A stretch of 64,000 nt of DNA from a virus, in IMG/VR virus record IMGVR_UViG_3300036766_000876, positions 1 to 64,000 of that record. One strand, written 5' to 3'. Position numbers and translations under genes: made by a program. The notes under the pieces are model-generated. The model was not told where the DNA came from, made no database searches, and saw only the letters and a program-made list of their open reading frames with translations. This document shows, piece after piece, positions 24,123 to 31,275 of the stretch. Numbering within the stretch: the first letter of the stretch is position 1; every line of letters starts with the position of its first letter.

Positions 24123-24454
24123 AGGATGCCCAACAGCCGGCGCGATGCGTCCTGCTTCACCCACTCGGACAAGGCGCGGAGGGCTGCCTTGCTGAAGCCG
24201 TCGTACGCGCCCAAGTGCCGGCCGCCGCCCCACTGGTCGTGGTCGAACACGGTCAGCTCCCAGTGCATGCCAACCTTCTGCATGGCGACGTAGTGCTTGG
24301 CCCTCCCGTGGCGAACCCCGTCGTCGAGCTGGACGAGCTCCCACTGCCCGATGCGCTGGCAGACGAGGTCCGCCCCAGAGGCCTTGAGCGCCTCGATGAG
24401 GGCCCCTGCGCCCGGGGAGAGCATATCCGCTGGTACGTCGAAGATGGATGTCAC
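24119..24454 (-). CDS. small protein of the RRLxG-ending group
   Basis: 111 residues from a coupled GTG. QRIGQWELVQLDDGVRHG and HWELTVFDHDQWGGGRHLG strands, then SKAALRALSEWVKQDASRRLLG. Unknown. Confidence 0.55.
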   Translation of the reverse strand: MTSIFDVPADMLSPGAGALIEALKASGADLVCQRIGQWELVQLDDGVRHGRAKHYVAMQKVGMHWELTVFDHDQWGGGRHLGAYDGFSKAALRALSEWVKQDASRRLLGIL

Positions 24455-24849
24455 GTCCCGGCCCCAAGCCGGAGCCCGGCCTCAGCGATGAGGAACTCCC
24501 TGGAGAGCTCCCGGAGGACGTCCGCCGCGAAGGAACAGGGGATGCCGCTGACGGTCATGTGGGTGGCGCCGAAGCTGCTGGGCTCCGCGAAGGCCTCCAT
24601 CATGACGTGGACGCGCGCAGACGGGAGGGCCGACAAGGGGAGCGGCTTGTCCGAATCCACCATCAGGAGGAGCGTCACCGTTGCCTGGACGCCGAACCGG
24701 GGCCCCGGGCGGACCTCCAGCGTGACATGGAGCCTCCCGTGGTAGGGCGCCGCCGCGTCGTTGACGAGAGGGAGCAGCCAGTCGTTGAAGGCGCCTGCAT
24801 GGCGCTCCTCCAGGCTCTCCGCCAGAGAGCGGTTTCGCGTGGCGGTCAT
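24451..24849 (-). CDS. small protein of the RRLxG-ending group
   Basis: 132 residues, ATGA-coupled. Three strands (GRLHVTLEVRPGPRFG, VQATVTLLLMVDSDKP, ATHMTVSGIPCSF), then ADVLRELSREFLIAEAGLRLGAGT. Unknown. Confidence 0.55.
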   Translation of the reverse strand: MTATRNRSLAESLEERHAGAFNDWLLPLVNDAAAPYHGRLHVTLEVRPGPRFGVQATVTLLLMVDSDKPLPLSALPSARVHVMMEAFAEPSSFGATHMTVSGIPCSFAADVLRELSREFLIAEAGLRLGAGT

Positions 24850-25208
24850 GCTCCACCCCCGAGTCGAAGCTCCGCCTCGATGGCGCTGAGCTGCTGGCGG
24901 ACGAAGACGTCGAGCCCCTCCGGGCTGGTGGCCTTCCAAATCTGGGCACCCCTGGCGACGAAGCCATCCCCGGACTGCAAGGAGCCAACGAGGAGCGTTC
25001 GCTGGCCCATGTTGGGAAGGCTCACCGACTGCCCTGGGAAGTGCGTCGGCTTCAAGCCCACCACGAGCTGGTGGCAAGTCCCAAACAGCTTCGCGTCCAC
25101 GATGAGCGCAATGTCCGTGTCAGGACCAGGGCCCGTCCTGGCGAGGGCGGTCGTAATTGAGAGGGCCGGGTGAAGCTCCCGGAGGTGGTCCCAGCGCCAG
25201 GTCCACAT
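24846..25208 (-). CDS. small protein of the RRLxG-ending group
   Basis: 120 residues (MWTWRWDHLRELHPALSITT...). Strands (DIALIVDAKLFGTCHQLVVG, QRTLLVGSLQSGDGFVA), then GLDVFVRQQLSAIEAELRLGGGA. Start overlaps the upstream stop by one base (TGATG). Unknown. Confidence 0.55.
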   Translation of the reverse strand: MWTWRWDHLRELHPALSITTALARTGPGPDTDIALIVDAKLFGTCHQLVVGLKPTHFPGQSVSLPNMGQRTLLVGSLQSGDGFVARGAQIWKATSPEGLDVFVRQQLSAIEAELRLGGGA

Positions 25209-25942
25209 CAGAAGGCCCCCTGGTTGGCCGCATGGGAGAAGTGCCGAGGCCTGTCGCGGAACTCTCGCCAGGAGTGCTCCCCAAGGAGCCTGTTGGCCGC
25301 GTCCTGGGCGAGCACCTCCCTGGCGAGCGCCAACACCACCGGGCAGAAGCGGTACGGGGTGCGCTCCGCCCCCTCGCAGACGGGGATGTGAGGCCACCCC
25401 ACCATCGCCTTCCAGAGCCCGTCGTGGTCGAGCCCGAGGAGGTCCTGCGCCTGCCCCTGGCTGAGCGTCTCTCCCTTGGGCTCCGCCCGCATCTGGAAGC
25501 GGATGCTCTCGAAGCCTGTTGTGTAATTCCTGGACCGCATGTGAAGGAGCTCGGAGCCTTCCCACAGCGGGAGCGGTGCCTCCTTCGAGCAGCGGGCGCA
25601 GAGCCACTTCCCACCGAGCTTGATGGTCGGCTTCCCACGGCAGCGCCGGTAGTCCCGCGGGCGGGCCTTGAGGAAGGCGAGCAGCGGGCCGGTACCCCGA
25701 GCCCTCGGCTTGACGGGGTAGAGCTGCCGGTTGGCGCACTTGGGGAACGGCTCAAAGGCGAGCTCGAAGCGTTCGTCGGTGGCCGGCCAGCCGTTGTAGA
25801 CGCTGTACGCCGGGAAGAGCCGCTCACCCTTGAACTCGCGCGCCTTCGACTCCTCGGGCAGGGCCGCCTGGATGGCGGTGGCAAGCCCGTCACGCCAGGC
25901 CTTCACCATCGCACGCTTGCGGTACCCGCGGAGCCACGTCAT
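25208..25942 (-). CDS. hypothetical protein with zinc-ribbon-like cysteines
   Basis: 244 residues, ATGA-coupled. Cysteines at about 69, 101, 115 and 118 (FPKCAN ... RRCRGK ... WLCARCSK) may bind zinc. Near the end, LAREVLAQDAANRLLGE carries the shared box, followed by a basic tail. A larger relative of the small-gene group; function unknown. Confidence 0.5.
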   Translation of the reverse strand: MTWLRGYRKRAMVKAWRDGLATAIQAALPEESKAREFKGERLFPAYSVYNGWPATDERFELAFEPFPKCANRQLYPVKPRARGTGPLLAFLKARPRDYRRCRGKPTIKLGGKWLCARCSKEAPLPLWEGSELLHMRSRNYTTGFESIRFQMRAEPKGETLSQGQAQDLLGLDHDGLWKAMVGWPHIPVCEGAERTPYRFCPVVLALAREVLAQDAANRLLGEHSWREFRDRPRHFSHAANQGAF

Positions 25943-26415
25943 CGCTTCCACCAGAGGAAGACGGAGCCGAACTCGGGCTGGCCCTGCTTCTTCGCCAGGA
26001 GGTCCCCGGGCTTCCCGTACTGGAGGCGTGCCGGGAGGAAGCGAACATGCAGTGGGGAGCCAGGCCTGTCGCGGAACGGCTCGACGTGCTCGTGCCACCA
26101 GGCGAGGTCCGTCCGCGTCGCGGGGAGGAGCATCCCGATGACCTTCACCACGCGGCGCCTGCGCCTCCACTCACTCCAGGCCTTCTTCACCCAGGGGCCC
26201 ACGTTGCTCCAGGGAGGGTTGCACCAGACGCGCCCCCACCAGGAATGGAGGAGCCCGTTGTCGGCCTTGGTGAGGTACTTCGGGGCGAGGTGCGCCTCCA
26301 GGCAGGCCGCCACGTCGAGGTCCCACGCCTTCACGCCGGCAGCGGCGTTGCAGAGCAGCTTGACGTGCTCCAGCGTGTAGCGCTCGTCGGTGTCGAGGTC
26401 CGCGATGCCCACCAC
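25939..26415 (-). CDS. Dam-like DNA N6-adenine methyltransferase
   Basis: About 158 residues from GTG 26415 (start uncertain; the frame is open to 26553, but the first 28 residues of that longer form only shadow the neighbouring gene). DERYTLEHVKLLCNAAAGVK, then LDVAACLEAHLAPKY and WWGRVWCNPPWSN, which has the N-P-P-W form of the catalytic DPPY-type motif, match the phage Dam family. It would methylate adenine in a short site, probably for protection. No matching endonuclease lies nearby. It lies next to the hypermodification operon, consistent with an anti-restriction block. Confidence 0.75.
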   Translation of the reverse strand: MVGIADLDTDERYTLEHVKLLCNAAAGVKAWDLDVAACLEAHLAPKYLTKADNGLLHSWWGRVWCNPPWSNVGPWVKKAWSEWRRRRRVVKVIGMLLPATRTDLAWWHEHVEPFRDRPGSPLHVRFLPARLQYGKPGDLLAKKQGQPEFGSVFLWWKR

Positions 26416-26464
26416 CTCCGGGAAGGCTTCGAGCTGACCCGTCAGGGCCCACCGGAGACTCCGC

Positions 26465-26701
26465 TCAGCCGCCGATGAGGCGGGTGACGGCCTCTTGGGC
26501 GAGGGCCGCCTCGACGTCTGAGCGGCGGTAGTAGATGGCGACGTGCGAGCCATCCCTCACCAACCTCCGTTCGAGGCCAATCTGGAGGTAGTCGCTGGCG
26601 TGGCGCCTGTCGGCCAGGGAGTTGAGCGACATAGCGAGCTCGTCCGGATCGACGGAGTGCTCCATCGCTGCCTGCTCCACGCTGACCCAGGAGTCGTCCA
26701 C
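26465..26701 (-). CDS. small HTH-like protein
   Basis: 78 residues from a GTG that follows the bipartite element. The N-terminal VSVEQAAMEHSVDPDELAMSL could be a helix-turn-helix, with YLQIGLERRLVRDGSHVAIYYRRSDVEAAL as a winged part. Ends AQEAVTRLIGG, the shared box. Possibly a small regulator; low certainty. Confidence 0.5.
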   Translation of the reverse strand: MDDSWVSVEQAAMEHSVDPDELAMSLNSLADRRHASDYLQIGLERRLVRDGSHVAIYYRRSDVEAALAQEAVTRLIGG

Positions 26702-26711
26702 ACGCCCTCCC

Positions 26712-26739
26712 CCTTGCCCCGGCCGGCCTACTTTTTCCC
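26712..26739 (-). repeat. dispersed bipartite element, copy 7 (exact)
   Basis: GGGAAAAA-N11-GGGGCAAGG on the minus strand. It overlaps the last codons of the kinase gene (GKK and stop) and lies 10 bases before the GTG at 26701. Confidence 0.7.
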
Positions 26740-27276
26740 GAGGAGCCTGACCTCCAACACCTCAAGCAGCGACTCGGGCGGTAGCACGGCCACCAATTCC
26801 AGCCTGTCCTCCTCCGGGAAGCCATCGAAGAAATTACGCGCCTTGGTGACGCGCCCTTTCACCCACGTTGGGTTCTGGAGCTCCGTCCCGGCGACTGCCG
26901 CGCGCTCCGCTCGACGCTTCTCCCCGAGGCCTGGAGGGAGCGAGACGAGGGCGCACACCTGGCGGACTCCGGTGTTGCCAAAGAAGGTGCGTGCAGTGCT
27001 GTTGCTGAAGCGGTCCCCATCGAGCACCGTCAGCAGAGCCTTCTGGTAGAGCACCTCCCGCCAGAAGCCCAGCGCCACGTCCACGCCGTTGTAGGGCACG
27101 GTGTCCGCACCATCGAACGCCGCGCCTGTGTAGTGCCCGGCAGCGACCACTCGGGGACCGATGGTCCACTTCGGCTTCGCCTGGAGGCGCACTTCCGCGT
27201 CGAGGAGCCCGCGGGCCAGCGTCGTCTTGCCTGAGCCGGGCTCCCCCACCAGCCAGAGGACAGTCCCCCGGTTCAC
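26728..27276 (-). CDS. P-loop kinase, candidate 5-hydroxymethyl-dU DNA kinase
   Basis: 182 residues from a coupled GTG. Walker A is LVGEPGSGKTT (residues 9-19); a later LTVLDGDRFSNSTARTFFGNTG (about 82-103) would hold the second acidic site and a substrate loop. There is no thymidylate- or nucleotide-kinase lid of the usual kind. In phages with hypermodified thymine, a stand-alone P-loop kinase phosphorylates the hydroxymethyl group of 5-hmdU in DNA so it can be displaced. Here it is the last gene of a six-gene coupled operon with a TET/JBP dioxygenase and an amino-acid transferase candidate. Kinase fold certain; DNA substrate inferred from neighbours. Confidence 0.75.
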   Translation of the reverse strand: MNRGTVLWLVGEPGSGKTTLARGLLDAEVRLQAKPKWTIGPRVVAAGHYTGAAFDGADTVPYNGVDVALGFWREVLYQKALLTVLDGDRFSNSTARTFFGNTGVRQVCALVSLPPGLGEKRRAERAAVAGTELQNPTWVKGRVTKARNFFDGFPEEDRLELVAVLPPESLLEVLEVRLLGKK

Positions 27277-28124
27277 GCGAACCCCAACAAGTGCAGCGCC
27301 TGCTCTGCTGCCCAGAAGCTCATCAAGCCCCCAATGCGGCCGCCCCCCGTGGCGACCACCAGCGAGTCCGCGACGGCAGTCACCGTCGGGCCCTTGTCCA
27401 CCAGCGGGCGCCAGCCATGGTAGCGCCGCACCTCTTGGCGCTCCCCGAGGTACGGAGCGACGCGCGCCAGCATCTTCTGGATGTACTCCTCGGAGTGCCC
27501 CTCGCGCTTCTCCTGCGTGGCGCAGACGCGAATCATCCCCGGGTTCCACTCCCGGACGGCAATCTGGTTGTACGGGGTGACTTCATGGAGGAGCACCTCC
27601 TTGTGCGGGGGCTCACCCGCGAGAATCACCCCAGACCCAGCCAGCCGCTTGACGCCAATCGTTGGTAGGCCGCTGGCCGAGAGCAGCTCGTCGGTCCACG
27701 CGCCAGCGGCCACGACCACCCCGCGGGCTTGCCAACGCTCACCCGTCACCTGCACGAAGCCGGAGCCGACACGCTCCACCTCTGCTTCCGCGTCTGGAGG
27801 GCGGAGCGCGAGGAACCCAGCCGGGCTGAACGTGTACCAGTCCTGTCGGTAGCGGGACTTGGTGCGGTCCTTCATCCCATGGACACGCGCACCCGAGTTG
27901 TAGAGCGCAACGCCACAGCTCTCCGCCTGTGCGCGGGCCCGCTGGAGCCGGCCCTTCCACTCACCGCTGTACCAGCCATCCGCGAAGTACCCACTGGCAG
28001 CGGGGCTCGCTGCCTCCGCGCGAGCACCGTCCACCAGCAGGACAGAGTGCCCCGCGCGCTCCGCCATCAGCGCCGTCGCGACGCCCCAGTACCCAGCGCC
28101 CACCACGATGAGGTCCGCGTCCAC
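27273..28124 (-). CDS. FAD-dependent oxidoreductase/lyase, DAO (glycine-oxidase-like) family
   Basis: 283 residues. N-terminal Rossmann motif LIVVGAGYWGVATAL with the acidic end LLVDG (residues 5-32), VVVAAGAWTDELL in the middle and a C-terminal VATGGGRIGGLMSF FAD-contact region, as in D-amino-acid/glycine oxidases. It is shorter than typical members (about 370). Flavin-dependent lyases are known to cut amino acids already attached to modified thymine in phages, leaving for example an aminomethyl group. The position between the acetyltransferase and kinase genes supports that role over free amino-acid oxidation. GTG start directly follows the upstream stop. Confidence 0.75.
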   Translation of the reverse strand: MDADLIVVGAGYWGVATALMAERAGHSVLLVDGARAEAASPAASGYFADGWYSGEWKGRLQRARAQAESCGVALYNSGARVHGMKDRTKSRYRQDWYTFSPAGFLALRPPDAEAEVERVGSGFVQVTGERWQARGVVVAAGAWTDELLSASGLPTIGVKRLAGSGVILAGEPPHKEVLLHEVTPYNQIAVREWNPGMIRVCATQEKREGHSEEYIQKMLARVAPYLGERQEVRRYHGWRPLVDKGPTVTAVADSLVVATGGGRIGGLMSFWAAEQALHLLGFA

Positions 28125-28535
28125 TCACAGCCTCCGGTAGATGTTGAAGAGCCGAGTCCCATCAGTACTCGTCTTCTGCCCGGCGAGCGAGAAGCCAAGG
28201 CGCTGGTAGAAGCTGTTGGACTCGGCGCTGTCGGCGTTCGTCTTCAGCTCCATTGGGTAGCCGATGGCTGCGAGCAGCTCCTTGCCGAGGCCCTGTCGCT
28301 TGGCTGCCGGGTCCACCGCCACCTCGTAGAGGACCTTCACGCCGTCGCGCTGCCTGGTGAGGTAGTGGGCGAAGGCGAGCTCGGGGATGCCGATCCACCG
28401 CGCGTTCTTCGGGAGCGGGTTCCATGCACGCCACCAGATGACGCCCGGGTCCGTCCCCAGGATGTGCTCGTAGTGCTTCCAGATGCGAATCACCCATGGC
28501 TTGTCGGCCAGGGTGAGGCCCACGACGCGGCTCAC
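28125..28535 (-). CDS. GNAT-family N-acetyltransferase
   Basis: 136 residues from a coupled GTG. The acetyl-CoA loop is VAVDPAAKRQGLGKELL (residues 72-88, Q/R-x-x-G-x-G form), and ESNSFYQRLGFSLAG is the typical motif B. GNAT enzymes acetylate amines. In thymine hypermodification, acetyltransferases cap the amine left by the flavin lyase, which fits the adjacent gene. Acetylation of a protein cannot be excluded from sequence alone. Confidence 0.8.
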   Translation of the reverse strand: MSRVVGLTLADKPWVIRIWKHYEHILGTDPGVIWWRAWNPLPKNARWIGIPELAFAHYLTRQRDGVKVLYEVAVDPAAKRQGLGKELLAAIGYPMELKTNADSAESNSFYQRLGFSLAGQKTSTDGTRLFNIYRRL

Positions 28536-29416
28536 ACCAGCACCTCGCCCGTCTTGAGGTAGTGCCCCTTGAGCTCCTTGCGCACGCCCATCCAGCCGCC
28601 GAACTCCCCCAGGTACTTGTGGTCGAACGAAGCGAGGCGCGCCTTCTTCAGAGCCTCGGAGCAGGGGGCCAGTGTCTCCCGCTGTTGGTCGAGGTCGTGC
28701 CCCATGTAGTACGAGCCCTTCGAGAGGGAGTTGAAGTCGCAGCAAGCCGTCTCCAGCATGTCGAGCCCGTTGAATGGCACCAGCCGGCGGACTGCCTCGT
28801 CGTGGACGGCCTGCTGGAGCTCGACATCGACCACGATTCGCTTCCAGCTCTCACCAGTGATGCGGACCATGCCCGGCACCGGGCCCGCCGTCTCACCGCC
28901 GCCTCCGACTCCAATGTCCGCCGCGGTGATGGGGTAGCCATGGACGTTCTTCAGGAGGTCGGCCCACTTGTAGCTACTCCAGTGGCCGCCGTACGGCACC
29001 TGTTGGAAGGCCCCGCGCACCTGCTGCCAGCCGGCCTTCCCGCCCGGCCCAACGGCCGCCTCCACCCAGTTGCTCAGCTTCCCACCGAAACGGGAGCGTA
29101 CGAGTGCGAGGAGGGTGTTCACATGGAGCGCTGCCAGGTTGTTCCCTCGGAAGCCTCTGCGCTCAGTACCGGTGGCGAGGCGCAGGTCGTTGGGGAGCTC
29201 CCTTGGAGAGGGATAGCGGGTCCACGCCAGCTCAGCGCTGCTCAGGTTGTACCAAGTCACGTACAGGAGGGTGCGCCACAGGGCCTGCTCCGTGGGGATG
29301 CCCTCGTCGGCGTAGAAGCGCTTGAGCACGGGGTACGTCGGGTCGAGGTCCCCGCTGACAATCTGAGCCGTGGCGAAGGTGCAGAACTTCGCGAACACCG
29401 GCTCCACCAGCTTCAT
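28532..29416 (-). CDS. candidate amino-acid:DNA transferase (aGPT-pyrophosphorylase-like)
   Basis: 294 residues, ATGA-coupled. All-helical N-terminus with LYVTWYNLSSAELAW and RRGFRGNNLAALHVN. A central GGHWSSYKWADLLKNVHG is followed by the glycine-rich IGVGGGGETAGPVPG, and the C-terminal ETACCDFNSLSKGSYYMGHD has the charged/aromatic pattern of the glycosylase-like aGPT-pyrophosphorylase families. These are predicted to swap the (pyro)phosphate on 5-hydroxymethyl-dU for an amine donor. The family assignment is by pattern and operon context and needs a profile search; the protein could instead be an unrecognised DNA-base modifying enzyme. Confidence 0.55.
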   Translation of the reverse strand: MKLVEPVFAKFCTFATAQIVSGDLDPTYPVLKRFYADEGIPTEQALWRTLLYVTWYNLSSAELAWTRYPSPRELPNDLRLATGTERRGFRGNNLAALHVNTLLALVRSRFGGKLSNWVEAAVGPGGKAGWQQVRGAFQQVPYGGHWSSYKWADLLKNVHGYPITAADIGVGGGGETAGPVPGMVRITGESWKRIVVDVELQQAVHDEAVRRLVPFNGLDMLETACCDFNSLSKGSYYMGHDLDQQRETLAPCSEALKKARLASFDHKYLGEFGGWMGVRKELKGHYLKTGEVLV

Positions 29417-30249
29417 GGAGCCGCCGGCCCGCGGCGCTTCTGCTCGCGGGAGGTCTTCACAGCGCGGATCCGCTCCAGCTCCTGGATGGGCGTGCCGCAG
29501 TGACACATCCCCTGGAGCGCGTAGTAGACGATGGTGTAGCGGTAGGCCCGCGGGGAGAGCTTCCTGAACGGGGTGACTCCATGAAGGAAGTGCTGCGCGT
29601 TGAAGATGCTCAACGTGCCGTCGCGTACCGCCAGAGCCACGTCGAGCTGGGGCACCGCCAGGTAGCCCCCCTCCAGGTCCTTCTTGAAGGTGAGCATCGC
29701 GTTCCAGGTGCCCGGGTAGTTCCCAGTGTCGAAGTGGTACCGGAGCAGGTTGTTCCAGTTGCAGATGCCGCTGGTGTAGCTGCTGTTGGGGAGAATCCAC
29801 TCCGGCTTCGTCTGCGCGCGGACGATGGCCTCTTGGTGGGCCGCCTGCTCCGGGAGGTAGTGCTTGAGGTAGCGCGTCGCCAGGGCAGCGCCTTCGCACA
29901 AGACGGAGTGCTCCGCTGGTGACTCATGGGCGAGCGCGGCTGTCGTGCAGAAGTCCCGCCGGATGGTGATGCGCGGCTGGTACCCGATGACCCTACTCGT
30001 CGTCTTCAAGCCCGCCGTCCTGGCGGTGGACTGGTACTCGATGGCCTGCACCGCGTTGCGGATGGCGGACGTCTCCTCTGTTGGTGGCACGATGTACAAG
30101 CCGGCCAACACGCCATCCACGTACAGCAGGGAGGACTCCTCCAGTAGCTGGGAGCAGTCCTCCGCCTTGGGGGCAACCTTGCGCAGGAGCTTCTTGGTGT
30201 CGAGCTCCCTGCTCTTGAGGTCCACCCTCGGCAGGACCGGGAACGTCAC
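29413..30249 (-). CDS. TET/JBP-family Fe(II)/2-oxoglutarate DNA dioxygenase
   Basis: 278 residues from a coupled GTG. The iron site reads His172-x-Asp174 (RYHFDTGNYPGTW) and His223 (FLHGVTP); Arg237 in RAYRYTIVYYAL is placed to bind 2-oxoglutarate. The double-stranded helix core (AMLTFKKDLEGGYLAVPQLD, GTLSIFNAQHFLHGV) matches TET/JBP rather than AlkB. TET enzymes oxidise 5-methylcytosine and JBP enzymes oxidise thymine in DNA. No cytosine-C5 methyltransferase is visible in the window and the operon partners are those of thymine hypermodification, so thymine to 5-hydroxymethyl-uracil is favoured. Confidence 0.8.
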   Translation of the reverse strand: MTFPVLPRVDLKSRELDTKKLLRKVAPKAEDCSQLLEESSLLYVDGVLAGLYIVPPTEETSAIRNAVQAIEYQSTARTAGLKTTSRVIGYQPRITIRRDFCTTAALAHESPAEHSVLCEGAALATRYLKHYLPEQAAHQEAIVRAQTKPEWILPNSSYTSGICNWNNLLRYHFDTGNYPGTWNAMLTFKKDLEGGYLAVPQLDVALAVRDGTLSIFNAQHFLHGVTPFRKLSPRAYRYTIVYYALQGMCHCGTPIQELERIRAVKTSREQKRRGPAAP

Positions 30250-30929
30250 GCCTTGCTCGGTTTCTCCCAGTGCTCCAGGAGCTTCTGGAAGACCTCGGTG
30301 TTGGAAGCGACGCCCATTGCCTTCTGGGCCGCCTCCAGCCGCGTGACGATGACGTCGTACTGTGGTGCCTCGAAGTACAGGACGATCTGCTTGATTTCCG
30401 CCGCCAAGAACTTGGGGAGGAGCTCGTCGGGCGAGGCACCAACGACCGGAGCCGTCGCGGCTGCGACCTCCCTGTCAAGGGCGTCGAGGTCCGTCTGCTG
30501 GAAGCCCGTGCCGAGGAGTGTGGATGTGTCCGAGAGGTCGCGCAGGATGTCGGCCAGCCCCGCCTCGTCCCACCCACCAATCTCCACCAGGCGGTTCGAG
30601 GTCAGCAAGTACGCCTCTGCCTCCGCCACGTCCTTGAAGGCGACGCCCCGCACCACAGGGACCATCCAGTCCTGGCCCTTCATGGCGATGCGCGCTGGTG
30701 GCGTCTTCCCTGCGGCCTTCCGTCGCTGGAGCGCCTCCAGCCGCCCGTGGCCGGCCACCAGCTTCCCGGACTTCTCATCCAGGATGAGAGGCTCTGTGAA
30801 GCCGAAGCGTTCAAGGCTCGCGTCGATTCCAGGCTCGTCGTGCTTCTTGGGGTTGCGCGGCCAGCGCTGAACCTCCGCCAGTGGGACGTACTCGACGCGG
30901 TAGCCCTTCTCTGCCTGCTTCTCGGTCAT
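30246..30929 (-). CDS. ParB-like domain protein of the modification operon
   Basis: 227 residues from the ATG at 30929, preceded by GGAGG (an upstream ATG at 30941 would add four residues). YVPLAEVQRWPRNPKKHDEPGIDASL, then FGFTEPLILDEKSGKLVAGHGRLEALQ, is the ParB/Srx nucleotide-binding fold. The middle AYLLTSNRLVEIGGWDEAGLADIL and the C-terminal KQIVLYFEAPQYDVIVTRLEAA resemble ParB-like proteins linked to DNA methyltransferases. Such proteins are recurrent partners of phage base-modification genes. It may guide or regulate modification. First gene of the six-gene operon. Confidence 0.8.
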   Translation of the reverse strand: MTEKQAEKGYRVEYVPLAEVQRWPRNPKKHDEPGIDASLERFGFTEPLILDEKSGKLVAGHGRLEALQRRKAAGKTPPARIAMKGQDWMVPVVRGVAFKDVAEAEAYLLTSNRLVEIGGWDEAGLADILRDLSDTSTLLGTGFQQTDLDALDREVAAATAPVVGASPDELLPKFLAAEIKQIVLYFEAPQYDVIVTRLEAAQKAMGVASNTEVFQKLLEHWEKPSKA

Positions 30930-30938
30930 CACGGCCTC

Positions 30939-30949
30939 CATGTGTCAAA
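30939..30949 (-). repeat. TTTGACACATG 11-mer, copy 2
   Basis: Identical to the copies at 6990 and 36018. Sits at the head of the hypermodification operon, just upstream of the ribosome binding site. Confidence 0.45.
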
Positions 30950-30954
30950 CCACC

Positions 30955-31266
30955 CTAGCCCCGCTTCGACCGCGCTCCAAGCATCCGCGCGGCCTGTGCA
31001 GAACGAATCCGACGAGAGCGCTCCCGGTACACAGAAGCCCACTCGCTCCATGCCTCGACGGAGCGCACCGCGTACCACCAGCCGCCGCGGCGCCCAAGCG
31101 GCTTCATGTCGAAGACACCGGCCCGCTTGGCGCTCATGAAGGCGCTGGGGCTGAGGATGCCGTACGGCCAACCAACCCAGTGGATGTAATCCCGGAACTC
31201 CCCATCCACGAGCGGTGGCCGATCCGGAACGGAGTCTCCTGTTGCCCTCCGGTCAAGCTCAGCCAC
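30955..31266 (-). CDS. hypothetical protein
   Basis: 103 residues from a GTG. IHWVGWPYGILSPSAFMSAKRAGVFDM followed by WWYAVRSVEAWSEWASVYRERSRRIRS, ending SAQAARMLGARSKRG, a variant of the shared RRLxG box. Possibly HTH-like. Lies between the SbcC-like gene and the modification operon. Confidence 0.5.
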   Translation of the reverse strand: MAELDRRATGDSVPDRPPLVDGEFRDYIHWVGWPYGILSPSAFMSAKRAGVFDMKPLGRRGGWWYAVRSVEAWSEWASVYRERSRRIRSAQAARMLGARSKRG

Positions 31267-31275
31267 TGGGGAGCC

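Noticed and set aside
25939-26701. A restriction-modification system with the Dam-like enzyme
   Set aside because: No endonuclease gene is adjacent; the neighbours are a small HTH-like protein and unknown small genes.
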